A stretch of 64,000 nt of DNA, taken from Deroplatys truncata. Lineage: Eukaryota > Arthropoda > Insecta > Mantodea > Mantidae. The stretch is from the NCBI GenBank assembly GCA_030765065.1, contig CM060990.1:415719198-415783197 (forward strand), given 5' to 3'. Made by a program: the position numbers and the translations under genes. The notes below the pieces were generated by a model. The model saw nothing but the letters and a program-made list of their open reading frames with translations. It did not search any database and was not told the origin of the DNA. Numbering within the stretch: the stretch's first letter is position 1; each line of letters starts with the position of its first letter. This document shows, piece by piece, positions 1-13,010 of this stretch.

Positions 1-1170
1 TAGCTTATAAACTGCGGGTTGCATAGTTACGAATACCTAGTGTTAGTTGACTCGCCTGGTATATTAAATTTGTAGGTCTACCATTCACTCAAATAGTATA
101 AAACGTGTTCTTCAAGCGCACATAGCACCTGAAACCTCAAATGGTAGCATTGTCTTAAGTTTCAAACTTTCTTCTTTTAGAGTGTAACTTCGTCAGTCAG
201 AATGTAAATGTAATGTGAGAATAGTCGATCACTACCCTTGTTAGAACAAGGAATCCATACCGCTTGTAGAACTGCAGTTACTAATTCAGGTTCATTATAG
301 ACATTTCACAATGCCAACATTCCTGATAGAAAATTGCAAGATGACTGCATCCTGAAGTTATTTTGTAGGTTTAAAAAAATTTCAATGTACTGATTACTGC
401 ACTCCAGAAACAGAAGTTGACACAGTGTTTTCAACACTTACGCTCACAGAATTTCCTAAAATGTTCTTAGGTTTAAATGAGTTGTTAAGCAGTGCAAACA
501 CAGGCTTTGATGGATAAAAACTCAAAGATTCTGAGTGTTTGTTATGATGCCTACTGCTATCACAGAATGCCTAACTTCTCCACGAGGTAGCTGGTTAACA
601 ACTGTCTAAAAGGTTCCTTGTTTCACTTTCAAAAATATCCGGCTGATCAACTTGAAACTTTGGCGTTTATTATAGCACTTACACATTGAGTCGAATCTGC
701 TCCCTATAAAAGTTGCACATGCAACGAAAATCTTAGAAGTGTATCAGTGTCAATTATTTTTAATAAAATTGCGAAGACACAGCGTCCGCTCTTGTTAGTT
801 TTCTCATCTGTCACGTTTTTGTTCAGCTATTGTTCTTTATGCAATTCAGCCCCTCCTCTTGCAAAGTTGGACTATACTTCTCCGATATTATCTTGATGCA
901 GGAAATGGCACGTACTACTGAAATTGAATTAACAACCGAATGGTAGATATTTCCTAATAAATAACCTTATAAGACCCAGCACAATCCTGCGCACGATGGT
1001 GTAATTAGAATGACATTTTCCATGAATTCATTCAGCCACTCACATAGACCCTTATAATCCAACTCGCTTTATGAGACGCTAAGCTTTATTAAAATTCGTA
1101 CTCTTCTCTGGACCAGATAATCGCTATCACTCTTCCTTATTTAGCGATTTAAAAACTCGTACTTTAACCG
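1..1170. other. Unassigned AT-rich sequence
   Basis: No credible reading frame, repeat array or recognisable element was seen on either strand. Confidence 0.4.
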
Positions 1171-1720
1171 TTAATATGCTTCACTCCGTAGGGGAGCGGT
1201 TCCAACCCCTTCAGCTGTCGTGGTGCGGGCGCCGCGGACCCTTAGCTCTCGTGGTGCTTCTGACCTTACTAGAAGTAAGTCGGACGGAACGTTCGAGCCC
1301 CTTCCGTTCGGGAGCCGTTCGGATTGGGTAGGTCTCGACGGGGCAGTGTTTCCCGATACTGTTGGGAGATTGGTTACGACTGTATGGTTTTCCATGCAGC
1401 CGGGGTTGTGAGGCGCCTCAATGTCCTCCGGTACCGTCCTGGAGAGCCGGTAGGAGGTATGCTAGATTGCTGTCGGCCCCACCGAGGTTATCGGTAGTCG
1501 CCCTTCGGGAGTAACGCGCGTAAGTGGCGTATCCACTTCCATCTCCGCGTAAGCGGGGGGGGAGGTGCCTTTATATCCTCTAGAAATTGGTCTCATGGGA
1601 AACCCCCACGGTTTGGAGAGTCACTCGGTTGGCGCTGGACCCTGGGTGTAGAAGGGGAAGTTGGGCTCCGGCTCTTGTCTGGTATACCTTTGCTCAACAT
1701 TATGTTAATGTGCTTCAGTA
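1171..1720. other. GC-rich island of unknown origin
   Basis: About 550 bp that is markedly richer in G+C than the surrounding AT-rich DNA. Overlapping short frames on both strands (for example 1220-1411 plus and 1171-1395 minus) look like by-products of the base composition. I do not recognise rRNA, tRNA or a known element. It could be the 5' part of a truncated retroelement or a CpG-rich regulatory stretch; neither is supported beyond composition. Confidence 0.4.
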
Positions 1721-4440
1721 TTGCGTCTCGGCGGTGCTACGTGACTCGCAATAACAGCATTTACAAAATGGCGTTGATTTGTGCAAAGAATATAGCCTTC
1801 TGACACAAATTTCCGAGTTCTTTCAACAGTACTTACCGATGTTTTGGCAATATTCTGTTTGCAGCAAAAGGAGATTCTAAAGTGAATTTGCGCAATTATT
1901 GAGAAAGTATGTCCTCAAACAGAAACGAATATATGCACATAAAAGTATTAAAGAATAAAGAAATATGCAACAGGAGTAAAACAGCAAAACAAAAATGATG
2001 GCTACAGTATCCTGACGACACCTTCGGCGCCTTCAGCAGATGTGACGAGCTGAAGGGCAAATCAGATTTCATGGGAGCAGGTTAAGTTTGGCGGAGAGAT
2101 ACAGGAAAGAAAAGTGGTGATGAGAAGAAACGCTAGCTTGTAACTCCGGTTTCAAGATTTACCATAATTTAGCTAGTATGTTACACTCCATGACTTAGCA
2201 TATAATTATTTGGCTGCTCCAGACAGCTAGAATTATCTGGTTGGTTGCGGAGTAGGTCCGGCGAACCATCTATCTTCTATCTTCATCTATCAAAGTTGAA
2301 AATAGCAAAAAATAATTTAAAGGTCCGAGTGACACAGAGTACTGCTAGGCACGTGATAGGCAGAGAGAGAGAGAGAGAGAGATCGACGTCAAAAATCCTA
2401 ACTTTAAATACAACCGGGGTATTTTGAGTCTGTGCTTCCTTCAATGCTGTGATATGTGGAGTGAACATGATGTGCATGTTTCAAACATGTGTCAGTACTC
2501 TCGCGAATATTCGGCAATAGTTTCCTTTAAAATTACCCGATACACTCCTGTTGATGTAAGCATCAGGGAAATGCTTGCCAGAATTTCTAAACCTAATTCC
2601 TATGTACCTCTTAACAATTTCTGTCATAAAAATCCCTAGGATATAAAACTATAGCTGTCAAAAATTCTAAATATATAAGCTTCACAAGATTCACTTCCGA
2701 TACACCATCACTTTCGCGTAAACTCCCAGAACAAAATGTAAGAAATAAAAGTTGCGCTGCCTAGAAAAAGAAGGTGTGGAAAGAGTGGCTGAAAGGCATA
2801 TACAGAGGGGGGCTCTAGTTGAGTATATAATTTGCAGTAAAGCCATTCCGAGAAGGAGCCAAAAACAAAAATATCAGCAGCAGCTGGTGACCTGTCACGT
2901 GACAAAGATTGCACAGCTCACTGCGCTCTTAGGAACTGAAGCAGTAGTACTGAAAGAGAGAGAGGGTGTGAGCAATAGCAACATCCAGGTACGTACAGAC
3001 ATGTGGGCGAAGCTCGTTGTGAACTGCCTTGATTACCAAGAATCCAAATGAGATACGTTCACGAAACTGTTCAAATTAACATATTTTCACCCAGACCCGA
3101 TCAGCATTGCGCGAACACTGGAGCACTCCGGTAATTCAGGAAGTGACGCACGGAAAGCAGCATGCTCTAATCACGTTCAGAGGTGTGGGAAATGTAGCCG
3201 AACACACCCTTTATGTAGCAAAGGAAAACCGACCAGAAGTGGATCAAGGTTAACACCTTTCCGTACACTGCCATTGTTTGCAGGTGCTAAGACCAGACAC
3301 AAATCACACTGCAGGGTTCCGTGAAAAGAACAATCAATAAAGTTCGCGGCAGTGTTCGGCTCGCATGTATGTTTTAAGCTTTGTGCGATCGTAAACTCGT
3401 GAGAATCATTGACTCAGTGTCTTTCACACAGGAATCATTAGACTACTGGGTCATAAACCTGGATCTCTGACCCTCTTCATGTCCACGACTTTAGTAGAAT
3501 AATTAAGCTTAAAACGAATCTAAAGACTGCTATAAAAGTCACTAATCGTATTTTATAAAATTTGTGACTCAGAGTGATTCAAAATACCTTAGCGCTACAT
3601 CGCTAAATCGGTAGCATTGACTCCATGTGAAATGTTTTCACCAATAAGAAAATTGAGTACCGAATTACCCACAATTGGATGTCACAAGATAGGATACTTC
3701 TGAACATATACATTAATCTGCTGGAAAGTATTTTATTACCATGTGCATAGTTTATACAACGAAGGGGCACTGCGTCCTACTTAGATCTATTGCAGCTATC
3801 ACCCCCAGCAGGGAGGGATGAACTGAAGGGTCCACAAGATGATACATGCCGCAGCCAGAAATGTCGCAAAATCGCATGGATGCCCCTAAAAGTTATAGGC
3901 TCTAAGTCCCGTAATGCTGCTGGAGCTGCCTAGAAAGAGCGATGAACGACCCTTCGACCTAAGCCACCCTCTAGTGTTAATGGGGAAACCTCTTCCCTTT
4001 GATAAGCGTCCCCGCCATATGTCCGTTACTGCAATATGCCGCGAAACCTAGAAGTGCATCTGAAAGTTGAGAAGGAAACGGAAAAAGGGGAAAAGCTAGA
4101 AAGTAAATCGTGGTGGTGGTGGTGATGATGATGGTAACTGAATGGCCTCTTAAAGAGGCCATGCACGCAGGATCTTGAACGCATTGTGCCTCATATTTTT
4201 AGGCATTACTCATGTTCGATGGTCAATATAAAACGGACCACGTCCTTGATATCTGCGCCTCTTATCTTCTCAGGTTCCAAAAAGGAGAATCCTAAGGATA
4301 CATAATTATGCCGTGCAAAACCTTCACATTTGCATAGTATATGCTGTGTGTATCAAAGCCCTCATTACACATTTCCGACATATCCTTGTGTAAGACCCAT
4401 TGTGTATAGATGTCGGCGCAGAGTGTTGTGGCCCCTAAGA
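1721..4440. other. Unassigned stretch with short microsatellites
   Basis: No gene recognised. It contains a short (GA)n run at 2362-2382 and a GGT/GAT run at about 4110-4134. The small frames here (60-99 codons) show no recognisable domain. Confidence 0.4.
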
Positions 4441-4449
4441 TAGCCCACA

Positions 4450-7420
4450 ACCTCTCTAAGCTTAATTCTGGTGAAATTCAAGATAAACTTACTCACTTTC
4501 GGGTAGGCACTGATCTCAAAGTATGGGCTTGCCTGACAATGGTTTACTTACTCCAGATCTCAAGATGAACCCTCGCCGTGGGTTGGGTTATCTCATACTT
4601 GAAGTTCCTAGCCGACACTCCACAGAAGGGCTCAGGCCCAAAAATGGAGCCCCAATCCCCTCTTTGCAAGACTGTCTGCCCATCTTACTTCCTCTAATAC
4701 CAGCATGCCTAGCAACCCTAAGAAGTGTAACCGGGCAGTTGGTACCTAATCTATCCAATATCTTCTGGCATTGCCACACCAATCGAGATGTGATTTTAAA
4801 CGCCCTAAGGGGTTTCAAAACCGCACATCCGCTCGTTACATGGAATAGTGTAAATATGCATAGCGCAGGTTAATATCACATATTATTCAGTAACGGAAGC
4901 CGTTGTAACTAGATAATGGGGGATGATGGGCCTAACTCTAATGCCCCAGATCCCAGCCATCGTCCTGTCCACAAGACTGGAGCCGTCCATGAACCACGTC
5001 CTATCGCCTGCCTTCGGGAGAGACCGAGTCTCTTGGTGCCAATCCACCCAGGAAGATATTACCACGGTATAGGATGTACTTAGGTTATACCTAGTACCCA
5101 TCAAATGGGTTATAGCACACTTCACCTGTAACCCAGAAAGAATCAGTGAGTGCCCTTTGTGTGGTAGTTTAAAAAACCCCATAATCCACAGGCAGTGAAC
5201 ACTCATCCTGTCTACCGCCTCCACAGACATGTGCAAAGAAGGAAGGTCAACCGGAATATCTAAGCCGGACTGAGAAATCGTCGGCAACGCGCCTGTCATC
5301 GCCATACATGTCAAACTTTGCAACGAATCCAGCTTGACAGCCACTACCTTCACATGAGAGGCAGGGCACAAAATCAGTGCCGCATAAGATATTGACACTC
5401 TTATAACCGAGGTGTATAGGCATTTGACCATCTTGAGTCTCAGGTTCCAGCTCAGTCATATTGAATTTTGGCAGAAACACAAAACATTTTGGCATGTAAT
5501 CAACATGCTTTTTCCAGCTCAGCCACATATACCGAATGACTCTTAGATAATTGGTCGCTCCGAAATGCTTCCACTTCTTCCCAAACAGGTGGGGCTCTAC
5601 CAAAACGGGCAGCCTCCTCCTCCTTGTAAAGATCACCATTTCAGTCATGTACGGGTAAACGGATAAACTTACCCGGCTTAGGAATAAACCCCAATATGAC
5701 CTACCTCCAGAGGAGAAAAACATGCCTCATAGCCAGACAGGCCCTTAATGTTCTCACTAAGTGGGATAAAATGATCTCCCAGTCCTCCTGTCGGAAACCG
5801 GGTAGACCCCATCCACGCCTGCGCTTTTATATGGCTCAAAAGCGTAAATAGACTATTTAAGTTTTTTAAAAGTAATAATCTCGGTGACCACAGCCCAGCC
5901 TTCTCGCTAACAGTCATCCTCCGTTGTGTAGTGATTACCATGCTAGCCTCTAGGTCCCGAGGTCGCGGGTTCAAACCCGACGGAGGGCGATGAATTTCCA
6001 TTTACATGACTTCCTTCGGAAGCGAAGTAAAGCCGATGGTCCTGTGTCGTAAATTTACAGCACATAAAAGAACCTCAAGTCTGATAAAGAGACCTCTGAG
6101 CAAAATTACCCGTTTTTCACACCCAATATAGATTGGGACGCTAAGGACCACAGCAGTTAAAGTGCGTCCATAAATAAAATTCAATTGAATTTTTCTCGCC
6201 CTACCCGAGTTTGGTTCTTGATTTATAATGCAAGTTTCCGGAAAGTGGATGTCAAGCAGCAGCCTCAGAGTCTCCCTCTCCAACTGTCATAGCATCATAG
6301 GTGTCCTCTAATGAGGCCAACCTGGCCCTAGATTTCGAGATCAACAGTTTCTGCAAGCGAGCTTCCCTTCACTGCTTCTGTACTTTATCACAAAGGCACC
6401 TCCAAAATCCCTTGCAGGCCTTCCTGATTTCCTTCTTATAATTTCTTTTAGACTCTTTATAAGAGGTCCAAATTTGCTGTCATTTGTTAGCTCTATACGC
6501 ATTGTATACCTTCGTGTCTTTTCCTATGGATCTTAAAAAATGCATCTGAATTTATCTTTAGACCGAACCTCGTGTACGACGGGGCTGTTCCTTTCGTAGG
6601 AGGATTTCAGGGTGTTCTTGAAAAACCCCACGTAACCCTGTAGATTCGCCGCATTTCTTAGCTTGATCTGGGACCATTCCACAGCCCGCCTTCCATGTTC
6701 CTTCTAAAGGAGCCCCAATTGATCCTTCTAGGATTTCTTATACAGGCGGTCGTTCACTTTTCCCTCAAGACCAAAGCGTGTATGTCTATGGTGGAACATG
6801 GACATGGTTCCAAGCAAACCCTCCAATCTTTAACCGCCTCTAGTATCCCAGAGGACAATAATGACAAGTCTGGGATCTACTTTCTTGATAACTTACAAAA
6901 GTCGGCACGTCCCTTTGGTTCGCAATCTCTAGGTCTGTAGAAGTCAGATGCTCGAGCAGCTTCTCTCCTCTCCCACTGATGTCCGTGCTACCTTAAAGCG
7001 ATTTTGTGGGCGTTGAGGTCACAGCCAATAAGTATTTTGAGGTTTCCAACTTTGCAAGAAGTCACAAGGTCTTTGTGCTTCTGAGGAGATTGTGATTCCT
7101 CGGAGTCATGGAAAATAAACTGAGCACACTACCACCTGACGTGGCACTCCGCCCTCCTCATACATCATTAAGCTTCTGCCAAATCTTTGGTAAGAAATGC
7201 CGGCAAGTCCTAGGTATTGCTGAGTCTTGTAAGCACACATGCTTTTGGTTTTACTTCAGGCAAAGCGCTGAAGATAGTAAAACCTTTTTATTTAGACCCA
7301 TGGTAATACCCTGCCGAAGCCGGGGTGCTTGCGTCATGGCGACATCTGTTTCATACCTCATTACGTTACTCGAGAGAACTCACGGGATGTTAGTACTGTG
7401 TTGCAGGTTAGCCAGAATGA
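4450..7420 (-). pseudogene. Decayed I-group (R1/LOA/I-like) LINE, ORF2 remnant
   Basis: A non-LTR retrotransposon ORF2 read right to left in several frames. Endonuclease pieces lie at about 7,400-6,800, including CDLNAH and a LLEHLTSTDLEIAN-like stretch near 6,960-6,990. The endonuclease-RT linker is at 6,700-6,300. The start of RT, with SAGVDG and FIPKPGK, is at 5,860-5,660. The RT thumb (TEMVIFTRRR) runs from 5,650, followed by the C-terminal region to 5,010. An RNase H domain (WFMDGSS near 5,000, HAGIRG near 4,700) closes the series. RNase H places it in the I group rather than CR1/Jockey. The RT catalytic core is missing: FIPKPGK is followed almost directly by TEMVIFTRR. A SINE sits at 5,923-6,195. 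It cannot be functional. Confidence 0.8.
5923..6195 (+). repeat. tRNA-derived SINE, copy A (inside the LINE)
   Basis: The tRNA-like head at 5,923-5,990 has an A-box-like TAGTGATTACC and a B box GGGTTCAAACCC. A central palindromic block CTTCCTTCGGAAG follows near 6,010, then a 3' body ending in a TAAATAAAATTCAATT-like tail. Three other copies occur at 10.4, 11.8 and 54.1 kb, which defines the family by internal comparison. Confidence 0.85.
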
Positions 7421-10409
7421 ATGAAATTACCATAGCTTAACCTGTCCCAATTGAACCTCGAGGTTTACAAAAGGACCAGCCCCGGCCCAGTTGTGACTTC
7501 TCTATAGTCCCTATTTCTAGGTATATCAGCTTCTTCCGCGATCTGGCCAGCAGCCCAATCCCCCCCTGCTTCTTTGTGTACAGGTCTGCTTCGCCACATC
7601 TACAGGAGTTGTAGTTCCTGTCCCTTTACTTTAGTTTTGGTAAAAGGGACCCTTTCTGAGGTCCCAGACACCTCAAATTCAGTTTTAAATCCCTCAGGGT
7701 CCCTTGATAAGGAGCTGCCTCGGTATAGTAGAACTTGTAACTGCTATTGGTCCCACGATGAGCTGGGGTTAACTCAGGTGCGTCCAGACAGAACCCCGCA
7801 TATATGGGTAAGACTGTATACTCTGAGAGGTCGTCAGGTATTTCAGAGGCTCCGTTTGCGTCACATCTCCCATGTGTCGTGCTCTACATCGGCACGGAAA
7901 CGCATGACACAAGCTTTGGCTAAAGGTAAGCCGCTTCTTCGTCGGGCATCTTCCCTGTGGCAACCCGGGTTTGATTAACTCTTACAGTACAACCACAGAA
8001 TCGCAGATACACGAGATATACTTCCTACTCCCACGAGATTCAAGGTCCTGAGGTTTCTAGGGAAGAAGAAGACCGTGTTAGAGGAAAACTGTGCCAGCAT
8101 TAGCCTAAAGATAAGAGAAAAAAGGAAAAACCACGATAAAACCACGGTTAGACTGGACGACCAACGGAGATCGAAACTGACCTCTGGAATGCGAGCCTCA
8201 CACGCATCTCGTTCGGTATTTTTGGCGTTATGTTAGCGTAAAACTTGAATTCATAGCTTGTAAAACGGCTAAAAAGAACAAAATTGCACCGCCTTTTATA
8301 GAATGGAGGTCATTATCGTTAGAAAATAAAAATATATGAAATTTCTTCTAAGAACCCGAAGTTTTGCACTATTTCGCGACTTAATGTCAGCAAATTCCGA
8401 CGTATCGACAGCACAAAGCGTATTCTCACTAAAGTTTTGTCATTTTAAACCTTTTGCGGTATTATAGCTTAACCAACCATGTCCATGACCCTAACCATAG
8501 CAATATTGATAGTCTTAGTTTCAGAATGGAGCTTGCAACAATTTAGTTCATTACTCATATACTAGGTTTTGAAAGCGATGTGAGAAATAAGCGAAATGGC
8601 AATATCCTTCCCATCAGGTTAGGGCCCAAATTAAAGTTAGCTCAAATGCCGGAAAAAACTAATACGGCACTCAAGTTTGCTTGTTCACGAGAATGTTTTC
8701 CGCTATAAAGCTTTATATGTTTATTCAAAGTCTCTTCAACAACCAACATATCAACACCTGCTAAAACTGTTTGAAAATTTATCTGATGTAGGTTCGTACT
8801 CTATGCAAGTGGAGAAGAGGTACTGTAATAGTCTGATGCCAAACACAATTTAACCTTTACATTTTACCACATCATGAAAAAGAAGTAAGGCAAGGTTTCG
8901 TCCTATTAAAACATGGCACACAGCACAAAGTCGGTGCTATTTATCTAGGACCGTCCTATGTTAATGTACCAACACATTTAATTAGAAATAATGCAAAATA
9001 TTGTACTTTGCATACAAGGTAATTTAAACTTAAGACATAAATACGATTGTTACGTAAACATTGATATAGTTTATAACGAATTTAAATAATTGTGTAAAAC
9101 TCCAAGTAGAGCTGAAGAGTCAAGACCATTTGTTGTAATAGTTGCGGAGTTTCTCTTGAACAAAGGGTGTTATAGAATCGGATTCCATGTGTATATCAAG
9201 GTGATGACGTTGGTCATTCGTAGCTAGCCATTAGTATCGTTAGGTTAAATTTGTAGAGATCAGCATCTCCAAAAGGACTATTAATGGATATATTATAAAC
9301 AGATATAATGAATGAAGCTATCGCTTTAATAAGAAGAATTGCATTCTTCAAGTTCCTGAAAAAGGTAATGATGCATCCACTAAAAGCTATATTGATAAAA
9401 TTACATATATCATTGTGAAACCCATGCATGTGTTTTCACGTCAACGTATAGGTGAAATTAGAGTTATTCTTGGACGGAAAGCTAAGATCTGGTTGAAAGT
9501 TTGATAGCAAAATTTATTGTAAAGAGAATCCTGACAATAACGCTCTAATTGGTAAATATAGAATTAAAAGGATAATTAGATTCTATACTCGATCACGATG
9601 TACCGAAAAGAAGCTTCATCACCGAGAACCTCAATCTCGAACTCATTCCGTGGTTGCTGCTGGAAACCCCAGATTCTTACAAATACAAGTGACAAGATTC
9701 GTAGACACGCTCGATGATATGGATGCTACCCATAAAGTATATGTTACAAGAGATTTCAAATAAACTGAATGAATACAAGCAGCGACTGAAAATGCATAGT
9801 GTTAAACTTATCCACTGGATTTTGTTCGCAATGTCAGGTTTCTCAATAAAGGTGCACAGATACTTGATTCACTGGCTGATATGAATTGTGTAAGTAAAAG
9901 GCATATTACAAATTATCCTCTGAATAGATTTAAGGAAAAGCGTTCAACTTTATACAGATACAAATATGTGATAACTAAGGGGATTGATACTCTAATAATA
10001 CGCAATATTGTACCGTTCGAAAAATAAACCTTTAATGTTTTGTAAATCTATTTAATAATCTCTACAATGCAAATAATCGACTAAAGACTTTAATGAGAGG
10101 TCCCATGTAGAACCCAAGTATGCATCAATGAGTTTGTCATACCTCTGAGAATGTGTAAACCTTAGATGGCAACGCTCATATGCTGTTAGAAGCTCGAAAA
10201 GATCCCAACATTCATCTATTAGGTCTACATGCGTTCTCATCTCATAAGGAAACCGGTAATGGAAAACGTATAAATAATATCTCTGTAATACAGAATGAGA
10301 AACAGGAGACTTTAGATGTTAATGTATATACAACGAATAATGCCAACAAGGAACACAAAAGTTACCTCAAAAACTTAGAACGGACAACCCACAAAGTAAA
10401 CAACGATTT
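7421..10409. other. Unassigned stretch; possible LINE ORF1 remnant at its start
   Basis: 7,440-7,980 lies immediately upstream (on the minus strand) of the LINE endonuclease and may be decayed ORF1, but no zinc knuckle or other diagnostic motif was seen. From 8,000 to 10,409 the DNA is AT-rich with frames no longer than about 71 codons and nothing recognisable. Confidence 0.3.
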
Positions 10410-10714
10410 AAATAAAATGAGTTTTACTTATGGACGTTCTTTAACTGCTGTGGTCCTCAGAGTCCCGTTGTATATTAGGCATGAAACACCGGTAATTTTG
10501 CTCGGAGGCCTCTTTATTAGTGTTGACGTTCTTTCACCGTAAATTGACCTTTGCCGTAAATCTACGACACGGGACTACTGATTTTACTTCCCTCCGAAGG
10601 AAGCTTTGCTAAGGATTTTTACGCACGAAAAAATTCCATCGCCTCAGCCGGGTTTGAACCCGCGACCTTTGGAACTAGAGGCTATTCTGGTAATCACTAC
10701 ACCACGGAGGACGA
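10410..10714 (-). repeat. tRNA-derived SINE, copy B
   Basis: Same family as the copy at 5.9 kb, in the opposite orientation. The B box reads GGGTTTGAACCC on the plus strand near 10,650 and the tRNA-like head ends at about 10,714. The central CTTCC..GGAAG palindrome is near 10,590, and the 3' end with the TTAACTGCTGTGGTCC block lies near 10,440. Confidence 0.85.
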
Positions 10715-11829
10715 GGACGACAACAACTTAAATGCCCTCTCTCACAGACTTAGGAGTCAAATGAATGACGTGGATACATTGTACGGGAAACATCATTGCG
10801 TTTACACATTGCCAATGCCATGGATACTTTGAGATATAAGCTTACATTATAGGAGGGAGGCTTATCATTTAACTTCAGTCATACCTAATCAGTCCAGGTG
10901 ATGTTTCACATAAACTCTCACCTGACTTTAACACTATACATACTCATTAGACGGCAGAATATTTATATGCTTTATCATAACACCGAAAATAGTGCTTGCG
11001 AAAGTTGAAGGGGCAACCACCCAGAATATAAGTGATACTAGAGTAATTATAAAGGGCAATTTTGTTGAGAATTATCCAGGTCGTATAAGAAAAGTAAACG
11101 CATAGCATTCGCTGCTCTCGCGCATCGCGGATCCGTTGAACACACTATAAGCATAGAGCTAGTGTAAAACATACATTTCTATCTTCAACTCTACCATACA
11201 TTAATTGAGACACTTATTTTGTATTCACTTCAAGATGGATAGCTAATGTATACAGCTAAAGGAAAACGTCGCTCAGCATACCAGGCTATAGAGAAAGCTT
11301 ACGTTACCTAAATGACAGCAAGTTCAATTCTCAGTGTATTATGTCTGAATATCTCCAGCCATTAACTACACCACTGAATGATGTATTGAATACCAGAACA
11401 AATCAATATAGAGGATTAAGAGAACTCTACTGACAATTTACTTCGCTATATCAGTTCGCACAAGGGACAAAAATCGAGTGGATGCCATATATAGTCTGTG
11501 CTTTGAAGATGACGGTTAGATGTTAGGGAATGGAGTAATAAGGTTAAAGAATATACGTATTCAACTAGTTGACGAATTATAAAATGCAGTTATCTCTGGA
11601 CGTTATGGATTAACCTTGAAAAACACATCGCAAATGTTTTCATGAAACGAAGAATGCACTTATGTGCACATTATGAGAAAACTCTTCTTCATAAATCAGC
11701 TACAGTAATAAAGGAAAAGTGAAATGAAATAAACGGTAGAGATATAAGAAAATAATATGCCTTTCGTCCGCCCACATATAGGTCTAGGTCTCAAATGGAA
11801 GCGACGCGTCGACACACACACCTGTGAAG
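10715..11829. other. Unassigned AT-rich stretch
   Basis: No frame with a recognisable domain and no repeat was seen. It lies between two SINE copies and upstream of an integrase fossil, so it may be further decayed Polinton sequence, but nothing in it shows this. Confidence 0.3.
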
Positions 11830-12128
11830 AAGACGTACGTCGTCCTCCGTATACTAGGGGTTCCATGCTAGCGTCTAGTTCCCTAGGTCGCGTGTTCAAA
11901 CCCGACGTAGGGCGATGGATTTGTTGGGCGTAAGAATCCTTGGTATGACTTCCTTCGGAAGGACAGTAGAGTCGGTGGTTTCGTGTCCTTGATTTACGGC
12001 ACATTAAAGAACCTCAAGCCTGATAAAGAAGTTTCTCAGCAAAATTCCTAGCCTTTCACGCCCAATATACAATGAGACGCTAAGATTCAGAATAGTTAAA
12101 GAGCGTCCATAAATAAAACGCAATTTAA
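11830..12128 (+). repeat. tRNA-derived SINE, copy C
   Basis: Plus-strand copy of the same family. The tRNA-like head starts near 11,838, the B-box-like GTGTTCAAACCC is near 11,893, the CTTCCTTCGGAAG block is near 11,950, and the CAAAATTCC..CGCCCAATATA and AAATAAAACGCAA tail blocks follow. Confidence 0.85.
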
Positions 12129-12439
12129 TTTAACGTTTGAAAGGGACGTGATCCTTATGCGGAGCTTTACTACGTTTTTTGGAGAAATCCAATGCATTAG
12201 TCAATCGCTTAAGATTTCTTATTGCATTGCAAGAGGCTGGTAATAATATTCAATTGTTAGGGTTTGAAGAAAGTATAAATATCAGCGAGTTAAGTACTTC
12301 AAGAATTATTGCATAATTAGATGCGTTATTACAAAGAAACTGCACGCATCGGCAAGAAGGAACTTCTATAAAAGCATGAGTAAAGTACAGTGTGACTTCA
12401 CTCTATTGAATTGTTCACTATGCAAAAGAAAATAAACGT

Positions 12440-13010
12440 TACGAATATATTTTGATTACAACCAATTTGCAATCTAAAATAGTTTATTCAAGACCATTGT
12501 TGGACAAAGCTGATATCCATATAACGGAAGCCATGTAGAGTATACTGAGCAAACTGAAAATGCCGCCTAGGAACAGCCTTATAGCGTTAAAGAGTTTTAT
12601 AATGGATGCTTTAAAAGTTAGTGCTCAAATACAGCATTAACAACAATCAATTAGGCACTGAAAAGGTTGCTGCTGTTAAATGTTTGATAAAAATATTGAA
12701 GAACATGGTGTGTCGTTTATTTTGTTCTTTAGGATCACATACATATATAGCTAAATCTCTTACCGTCATCTTCCCTAAATTAAATGATACCTCTCCACCG
12801 TTCACATGAAGCCTATGGATGTTACCAAAAATGATTTATTTTCCAAAGTATACTGCTACAATCATTATAGGATACAGAAAATGAGTACAAGAACCCCTCA
12901 AATTGGTGATTATGCAAGCACCTTTAAGTGTATCAGACATTTTGAAACAGCATTCACACCAACTCTACATCAGAAACTTTTGAAGTTGCTCATGTGAGGA
13001 ACACACTACC
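12440..13010 (+). pseudogene. Fossil Polinton/Maverick-type integrase, C-terminal half
   Basis: Frame-shifted plus-strand translation follows the layout of Polinton retroviral-like integrases. A region matching the family's IxEAM..ILxKxKxPP stretch is at 12,510-12,570. Next come YSINNNQ, TEKVAAVKC and LIKILKN at 12,625-12,715, where the family has YGINHYST, KASIVER and FNRTLKN. Then STVHMKPMDVTKND at 12,795-12,835 matches the HxTIxMKPxDV signature, and TPQIGDYA at 12,893-12,920 matches the chromo-like KVGDYVR. The position expected to hold the catalytic glutamate reads Lys-Cys. With several frame changes and a stop between blocks it is clearly dead. Recognition is from memory of the family pattern, not an alignment. 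Confidence 0.65.
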
